A DNA stretch of 64,000 bases from Bifiguratus adelaidae (Eukaryota; Mucoromycota; Endogonomycetes; Endogonales), in NCBI GenBank assembly GCA_002261195.1, contig MVBO01000001.1:1-64000 (forward strand), written 5' to 3'. Shown piece after piece: positions 57,187-64,000 of this stretch. The notes under the pieces were generated by a model. The model was not told the DNA's origin, did no database searches, and saw only the letters and a list, made by a program, of their open reading frames with translations. The position numbers and the translations under genes are program-made. Each line of letters opens with the position of its first letter. The first letter of the stretch is position 1.

Positions 57187-60100
57187 ATGCTTGTCTCTGA
57201 CTCTGGAACGGTCTGTCTCATGCATCGCACCGGGTATAGTGAAACACCGCCTCCGCCTCCTAAACATACTGCGCGGCCATTTTCACCAGAAACACACCCA
57301 TTTTATGAGTCAGATGACGGCAGAGCGAGTCCTGCTTGGAGTGATGATGAGGGGATGACGCGTAAGAAGCGAGTGGGACGGAGCGTGGTCTTTGGGTGTT
57401 TTCTGACGGTTTTGGGAGCCTTGGTGATCTCGGTGATGGTGCTTGTATCGCGATTACCGGGCGATGGTATGGTGGAACAGGAAGCCACGATTTCGTATGG
57501 AAGTTTGAAGCACGGACTGGCTCAATGTACACGAAATGGTCGGGTGCTCGGCACGGTTACGAAGCGGACGAAGAATCCCAGGGCACATGCAGGACAAGCA
57601 CCGGTGCTTTTAAAGAATGCTATTGTTTGGGATGGCTTGGGCGGTGTGAAGGAGGATATGCAGGTGTACATGGCGGATGGCTTGATCAAGGAGGTGTCCA
57701 AAAACGTCGAGGTGGAAGGGGACGTCCAGGAAATCGATGTCAAGGGCCATATCGTTGGGCCAGGATTGGTGGACATGCACAGGTAGTACAGTGTGAGTTC
57801 TGTGCGCAAATGCATACTGACATGGATAGTCATCTCGGTGTGGACTCGTGGCCAGGTTTGGCGGGAACTGACGATACCAATGAAATGACGAGTCCGATCA
57901 CTCCGTACGTTCGGACTATCGATGCCTTTAATCCTAGCGACAAGGCCATTCCTATCGTCGTTTCTGGAGGCGTGACCACTGCTTTGGTCCTGCCCGGTAG
58001 CGGCAATTTGATTGGTGGTGAGGCATTTCCTTTCAAGCTTGCTCAACCCGAAACGTTGTCTGTCGAGGACATGCTGGTGAAGGCCGAGGCTAGCAATGAT
58101 CTGCCTGAAGCTCATTGGCGGTATCTCAAGATGGCCTGTGGAGAGAATCCGAAACGTGTTTACGGTGGTAAGGGTGAAATGCCCTCGACACGTACGTTGC
58201 GTATTGAGTACAGAGCGTTCAAAGCTAACGATACCTAGGGTTGGGATCGGTGTACAAGGTGCGCAAGGCTTTTCAACGAGCTCAACAGCTCAAGTCCAAA
58301 CAAGACGCCTGGTGCGCGTCGGCTCAACGCTTTTCAGATCGCGTTGGGTTTGACTCTCTCGATGAAGCTTCCTACCGCCGTATTGTAGGTCTCGAGGAAG
58401 AATACCCTGAGGATCTCGACTTGGAGATGTTGATTGACGTACTTCGAGGTCATGTCAATGTCAATATTCACTGCTATGAGACGCACGATCTAGAAGCGAT
58501 CATTCGCGTGTCCAAAGAATTCGGATTTGAGATCCGCGCCTTTCATCACGCATTGGATGCGTATCGCGTTCCCGAGATCATCAAGCGGGCTGGTCCCAAC
58601 ATCACTATTGCAACGTTCTCCGATCTATGGGGAAGCAAGAAGGAAGCTTTCCAAGCATCTCCCTATTCTCCCAAGATCCTTCATGACGCTGGCATCAACG
58701 TTGCCCTTAAATCCGACCATCCTGTTCTCAACTCCCAACACCTCATCTTTGAAGCGGCCAAATCAGTGCATTACGATCTCCCAGAACAAGTAGCGTTTAG
58801 CGCCGTGACCTCCGTTCCGGCGCGGGCGATGCGCCTAGACCACCGCATCGGCGTCTTGGCACCTGGGTATGATGCCGACGTCGTGGTGTGGAATCAGCAC
58901 CCTTTCAACCTGGCCGCTCGACCTTTGCAAGTATACATTGACGGTGTTCCTCAATGGCAATGGGAAGAGGTTGAAGAGATACCCAGGGATATTGTATCCA
59001 GCTTATCCATGGATCAACATCGTGTTCAATACAAAGATACAACGCCCGCCATGTTCAACGACTTGACCAACGCCATCTTGTACAATGTGTCTCGTGTCTT
59101 GACGGGCCGTGGGGACATTATAGACAGGCCAGACAAGGTTGTTCTTCAACACGGTCAGGTAGTGTGTGTTGGCGCAGAATGTGAAGCGCATACCTTGATG
59201 GATATACCCAGGGTAGATGGATCTGGATACCACATCTTGCCGGTAGGTAGGACCTCCCACGCAGCAACATGTCGCTGACCTTACCGATGGCAGGGCTTGA
59301 TTGGCGTTGGTTCTGATATGGGTTTGATTGAAATTGACATGGAACGAAGTACATCAGACGGCAACGTCAATGGCGATGTATCCGATCCCAGACAAGTGGT
59401 CTATGCCGTGGATGGAATCAAATTGGGTGGACGTCATCTCGAGGAAGCATACAAGGGTGGCGTACTCACTTCCATCACGGCTCCTATTGGTTCTGGCTTA
59501 ATCAAGGGCGTCAGTACTGCTTTCCGGACCGGCGCTTCTGATCGTAAGTTGTTTGGATGTTTTGACCAGGTTGACATTGACATTTTTCGATTAGATCTTG
59601 CTGAATCGACCGTTATTGCCGATGCGGTAGCACTTCACGTCAACATTGGCCATTCTGCCAAGAGTTCCGGACATCCCACGGTGTCTTCTCAAATTGCCTT
59701 TCTACGCCAATTGTTGCTCGACCACAGGGACGCACCGGCCAATCAATCCAATATCTTTAGGGACGTTGCTCAAGGTTTCAAACCTCTTGTCGTGCATACC
59801 AACAACAAGGACGAAATCGCTTCGATTGTGAAGCTAAAGCAGATGGTAGACCCCTTGCGGGTGATTATTTTGGGCGGTATCGAAGCCCATTATTTGGCAG
59901 GCGCCTTAGCCAAGCACGACATTGCCGTCATCCTCAACCCGGTGATATGCACACCCGCTGACTTTGATGCGCAAGGCTGCTTGACAGGTGCCCCCTTGAC
60001 CAATCGTACGTCTGCAGAGATACTCCAACGTGCTGGCGTCCTTGTGGGTGTGGGTATACCGGATAATAGCCAGTCCAGGGATTTGGCCTGGCTGGGTGGA

Positions 60101-60283
60101 TGGGCTTCAGCCGCTTCTGAAGGACGCCTGAAAGACATAGAAGCCTATCGATTCATCACGACCAACATCGCCACCATGTTTGGCTTAGTCGAACCTCAGA
60201 GTCAAGAACATTCCTTGGGTACTGTCGTCTGGGATGGACATCCCTTTGATATGCGTTCTAAAATTATTGCGACAAGTGCCTAA
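57187..60283 (+). CDS. Membrane-anchored tandem amidohydrolase, second domain degenerate
   Basis: Type II membrane protein: a cytosolic Pro-rich head (MHRTGYSETPPPPPK from 57220, or 11 residues more from 57187), then an anchor (VVFGCFLTVLGALVISVMVL), then two amidohydrolase-superfamily modules. Module 1 has VGPGLVDMHSHLGVDSWPG with the metal-binding HxH (joined across an intron at about 57781-57827), NIHCYETHDLEAI and ALKSDHPVL, so it looks catalytic. Module 2 (from about 59295) has the same start pattern but reads IGVGSDMGLIEI with HxH missing; it keeps LHVNIGHSAKSSG and VGVGIPDNSQSRD. Total about 960 residues, with introns near 58190-58240, 59238-59293 and 59544-59595. The substrate is unknown; the double-module architecture is known for fungal and bacterial amidohydrolases. 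Confidence 0.82.
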
Positions 60284-60311
60284 GTAAAGGGAGTGGAATT
60301 TCATAGTCTAT

Positions 60312-61789
60312 TTACAATGCAATCTCGGCCACGCGTTTCTCATTGGCTTCTATTTCCGTCTCATTGAGGGGACGATGGGTGATGCTGAGTGCTGTCGGTT
60401 TGTTCACTTCCTCGATACGCATCTTGCGTTTGTTCTATAAAGATGGTCAGCAACATGTCCTTGTACGTCGTCACATTGCGACGATTACCTGAGCGCGCTT
60501 CTTCTTGGCGACGATTCTGCTCTTAACAATATTATAAGTGACGTACGAGGAAGGTAAGGTGGAGTCATCGTCGGATTGCTTTTCATGGAACGAAAGCATG
60601 AGTTGCTGTATACCGGCGTAGTTCTCATTGGTGTAGGTGTAATCCCGAATCGCTTCAAAATTGAGCGCCTGTAAAGACGTTGAGCCTGTACAACTCGGTG
60701 TCGGTGCCAGTCTTACCTCTTCTTCATCTGCTTCCAGGTCGTCTGCCTTCCGCTTAGAGAGGCGCTCAGTGGTTTCTTGGTCAGGCAAGAACCAAATAAG
60801 ATAATTTTCGCGTGTATCCTTGGCCGTCTTGATGGTCATGGGCCGCAAAACACCATGTTCCGTCTGTTTATGCATCTTGTCGATAATTGCTTGATATTCT
60901 TCTTCATTTGGCTTTTGTCGTAAGGCTCGTTCTTGATCCTTGTCCTTGTCTTCTGCCGGGTTTTCGTCAAATTGGCCGAGTGTATAAACATTAGACCAGG
61001 ATGAGAAATCAGGAAGCACTGGCCAAGATTCGACGGCTTGGAGATGTGGTTTGGTAGGATGACGCAGCTCGGAGAGATGAGTCGTTTTGAATGTCTCTTT
61101 TATTCCGCGAAGTTGTAAGTCTGTATCTGGATATGTTGTCGTCCTTGCTTTTCGAGCCGAAAAGCCAAATCTACTCCACATCAACATCCTGTCCTCTTTC
61201 TGTATGCGTTCATGTAGTTACCTTGCCTCTACGCTACCACCTCCGGTCGCAGTCTTGGAGTCTTCGTTAGATATGTACTCCGACCGCCGTAGCCAGGTGA
61301 CCAGAGGCCGTCCCTTGCCTCCTGTAAGCCCTGTTGCGGCGTTGGCGCTGCTATCCGCCGGTGTTGCCATCAACATTTTGTCTTCTTCCGATAACATGGT
61401 TCGCGGTTGATCCACTGCAGCATAGCTCTTATCAGGATCGCGTCGCAGGAGTGTTGCGCTTCGGTCTTAACACCCACCGTCAGCCTCATCCTCTGCTTTC
61501 TCTAACCAGGTTATCAGACTCTGATCAATGGGCATACCCATGTCCTCATCGGCCGGTAGTTGATGGAGCGAGCTCTCTACGAGTTCATTTGCCTCATACT
61601 TGCAGAATCGCGATGTCAAGTCGGGTAGTTTCACCAACTTGGGTGCGAATGGTAACGGGGGTAGATCATTGCGATACCGCAGCTTACAAAGAAAGTCAGA
61701 CCCTACTTTTCTGATGCCGACAACAGATCATTAGCTTCATCGACCGCGCTGCTCTTGGCCTCCAACACTTACTTTTGAGGTCGAGCCAT
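60312..61789 (-). CDS. PAF1: RNA polymerase II-associated factor PAF1
   Basis: Scaffold subunit of the PAF1 elongation complex. The start MARPQK (61787-61789) joins across an intron to KVGSDFLCKLRYRNDLPPLP. Then come FAPKLVKLPDLTSRFCKYEA, the DMGMPIDQNRSATLLRRDPD join and GRPLVTWLRRSEYISNED (the conserved W-L-R-x-T/S-EY-IS motif). SWPVLPDFSSWSNVY and YLIWFLPDQETTERL follow. The end (YVTYNIVKSRIVAKKKRAQ, then NKRKMRIEEVNKP) matches the family. The intron around 61473-61530 uses a GTCTGA donor, which restores frame best. The TAA is at 60312-60314. Confidence 0.92.
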
Positions 61790-62252
61790 GAACGAGAGCA
61801 ACAATTATTAAATCTCTCACTTGCGCGCGTCAAAAGATGCTCTTTCGCGCTCTTCTTGCGCTCTTCAGGTGGAGAGTGTGGCGAACAGGTCGACACGTGC
61901 GACGTTCAGCACGACCTAGGAGGTATACGACAGCTGGTCCGCGTCGGCGGCGGTTCTAGGGTCGCGCAGTTATCCAGGTGACGGTTAACCATGGACGGAT
62001 GGGAACGGCTGGGCGTTTGCTTCTATTTCTTTGAACTTGTTACCCTATCTTACATGTATATCCTATTCTATAACATATGTCTAATGGGTGCCTGTAGCGT
62101 ACCTTGAGCCATTGGATATACTCCATGCCATTATTGACCCTTTCAGGAACGGGATGCTTGCTCTTGCTAGCGTGGTCTTCCATGACCGCACACTTGGCCT
62201 GTCGCCATTGTTTCTAGCCTTGCTTCATTTATGGCAAGGCCAAATGCTTGTC
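61790..62252. promoter_or_regulatory. PAF1 upstream region and 3' region of the WDR7-like gene
   Basis: Contains a CACGTG at 61894-61899, 105 nt upstream of the PAF1 ATG. A plus-strand frame at 61775-61981 has no support. The A/T-rich part at 62030-62090 is probably the WDR7-like 3' UTR. Confidence 0.4.
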
Positions 62253-64000
62253 CTATACATTAAATGACATGACAAGGTCACGTATCTTGAAGCGGACGCA
62301 TCGTTCGGACGGCCAGGACACGTGTACATGAGACATGGCCTTGGTGGTGGACATATTGACTAGATGTGGACACGACATTGAGCATATCGGGTTGTACCAA
62401 AAACAGCTTGTGACCTACCAATCTCGGGGTCATCAAGTCCAAACTTGAAAGTGCGATATGGTTTTTGGACCGAGGAGAGGGATTGGCCGGCAAAGAGGCC
62501 GAGGATACCTGGACTGGGGTGCCATACGCGCACAGTGTTATCGGCAAGGGAGCAAGAAACAAGAAGTTTACCGCCAGGAGAGAATGAGACTGCGGTGACC
62601 GCTTTCACATGTCCCTGCGCGCACGGTCAGTCAAAGCCAAGAGCCGCTACCGGCAACGCCTACCTCGAGCACCATGGATCGCATGGCTGTGCGTAAGTCA
62701 TAGATGACAATGGCTCCTTCCAAAGTGCCAACGGCCAGTTTCTGAGAGGTATTTTGAAAGTCAACGCATCCATATGTCCGGACCACATCATGCAGAATTG
62801 CAGTAGCAAATTGAAGGATATCTTCTCGCATTTGCGGGGTGTTTGGATCGAGTGCCTTGACAATGGCTTCCAAAATCTTTGACAAGCTTGAATACAAGAG
62901 AGCTGGGCGCTGGGGGTGGGATAGAGTCAGTCTCGGTCTAATCGTCGGCATCTACACTTACCCGTTTGACAAAGAAGGTGATAACTTTGATGGTGAGAAT
63001 GAGTTCTTCGTGGGTTCTACCGTGAGTCAGATTTGACGTAAGTGTGGAAACAAAAAGAGTGGTATGTGAGGCGGCGATCTCGAATACAGCGGCCTTGGCT
63101 TTCTTGGACACAACAGCGCTATTAGAGGTACCATTGAAAGCCATGGCGAAGAGGGTCCGTAGAACTTCAGACGCCTTCAGAAAAGGTTCCCAAGTCGCAA
63201 ACCCGCGGGACAAAATGCTGATAGCGGCTGTTTGCGCCGAAATCTCGGTGGAATCATCAATGAGGATAATCAGTGAGAGAGCCACATCTTTACGTGTCCT
63301 GCAAATTTGTCAAAACCCATACGGCTTTGATTGCCTTCTCCTTACCTTCGGTCCAACAACTCGGGATTGTGTTGACCAATGGCTCCTAGGATCATTGTGG
63401 CTCTCGTCATGACTTTTTGATCGACGGATTCAGGCCTGCATCGAACAGGTACTGTACGGCATATTGCTTAGTGATTGGACATGTCACAAGAACGCAGGCA
63501 TCATCCTTACATTGTTGATTGGAATGGAGAATGTATGCTTGGATATCATCTGCGCTCATAGTATCGACAGTCGCTTCAAACAGAGTCCGCGCGGCTTCTG
63601 ATATATCGCCTAGCGATCTCTAAGTTGCTATGCGGGGCACGTAAATCGTGATCTTACCTGTTGCGTCCTGCCATAGTCTAGACAAATAGGCAAGCGACGG
63701 AAAGCGATAGTCTGGGCCGATGACTTCGGGTAATTTGGTGGCATAAAAGGTGATGAGTTGCGTAGCTACGTCTTGTAGACCTAATGTGTGGTTAGGTCAT
63801 GCTCGAACCTTCTTCTGCAATGCCCTACCTTTATGATTTAACATGGTGCGCAGCAAGGAAAGGATAGAAAGAAGTCGTACGGCCGAGACGATGGGGGACA
63901 ATTTCCAGCAATCATCGGCTTTGCTTAAAGGGGTATAAAGAGCGAGATTTCCATTGGCTCTGCAATGAGGGTGTAAATAGTTTAAGATATCACGAGCACT
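62253..64000 (-). CDS. WDR7/rabconnectin-3 beta-like protein, C-terminal part (5' end outside the window)
   Basis: Partial gene entering from the right edge. Helical HEAT-like exons (ALSLIILIDDSTEISAQTAA, SKILEAIVKALDPNTPQMRE, REDILQFATAILHDVVRTY) precede two WD-type blades (CVDFQNTSQKLAVGTLEGAI, VIYDLRTAMRSMVLE, and AVTAVSFSPGGKLLVSCSLA with VRVWHPSPG). This order, helical array then closing WD repeats, is that of WDR7/rabconnectin-3 beta, which regulates V-ATPase assembly. The last exon ends MSHVHVSWPSERCVRFKIRD, stopping at TAG 62253-62255. Short introns recur every 100-250 nt, and their edges are approximate. Confidence 0.75.

Noticed and set aside
61775-61981. 68-codon plus-strand frame upstream of PAF1
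   Set aside because: Overlaps the PAF1 first exon in antisense and has no recognisable features.
1-64000. CRISPR array, integrated virus, or intact transposon
   Set aside because: No regularly spaced repeats, terminal inverted repeats, transposase, reverse transcriptase or capsid-like frames were seen.

Overview
The window is a piece of a compact fungal nuclear chromosome. Almost every gene is split by short GT-AG introns, mostly about 45 to 75 nt. Intergenic spacers are often under 200 nt, and the content is eukaryotic throughout (SNARE, tetraspanin, PAF1 complex, splicing WD40 factor, mitochondrial ferredoxin). A type IIC Na+,K+-ATPase-like pump, a GT64 glycosyltransferase, a complex I subunit and an AMT/Mep ammonium transporter fit an early-diverging (zygomycete-type) filamentous fungus better than a budding yeast. 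The species cannot be fixed from the sequence alone.

Layout. 1-8.2 kb: the end of an unknown gene, SAC1 lipid phosphatase, a small voltage-sensor-like membrane protein, IMP dehydrogenase and PIF1 helicase. 8.3-13 kb: YKT6 SNARE, an ACOT9-type thioesterase and a PPPDE-thioredoxin-PUL fusion protein. 13.5-21.5 kb: a single-pass surface protein, mitochondrial ferredoxin YAH1, and a thiamine locus in which THI20 and THI6 lie head to tail 53 nt apart, followed by an unknown membrane protein. 21.5-28.3 kb: a METTL21-type methyltransferase, an unknown ORF, a small ORF and a SulP/STAS/cNMP transporter resembling yeast Vsb1. 28.4-35.5 kb: a short-chain dehydrogenase, a GT8-like plus GT64 fusion enzyme, TVP23, and an ammonium transporter behind several GATA motifs.

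35.7-45.6 kb: OLA1, a GH31 alpha-glucosidase, a BTB-like protein, complex I subunit NDUFA11, PLRG1/PRP46, and an N-terminal methyltransferase. 46.3-53 kb: an SFP1-like zinc-finger factor, a 1.9 kb gene-poor stretch, an importin-alpha-like ARM protein without an IBB domain, and a tetraspanin. 53.2-64 kb: the Na+,K+-ATPase-like pump, a membrane-anchored double amidohydrolase whose second half has lost its metal ligands, PAF1, and the 3' part of a WDR7/rabconnectin-like gene that runs off the window.

Most genes are unrelated housekeeping functions. The one true functional grouping is the thiamine pair, which together covers HMP kinase, TenA, thiamine phosphate synthase and hydroxyethylthiazole kinase. 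The points most worth checking are that pair and two other very tight same-strand pairs, the two enzymes carrying one intact and one decayed domain, two stop-free introns whose length is a multiple of three, and an intron flanked by an exact 11 nt repeat that looks like a trace of intron gain. I saw no CRISPR array, tRNA, rRNA or intact transposon.
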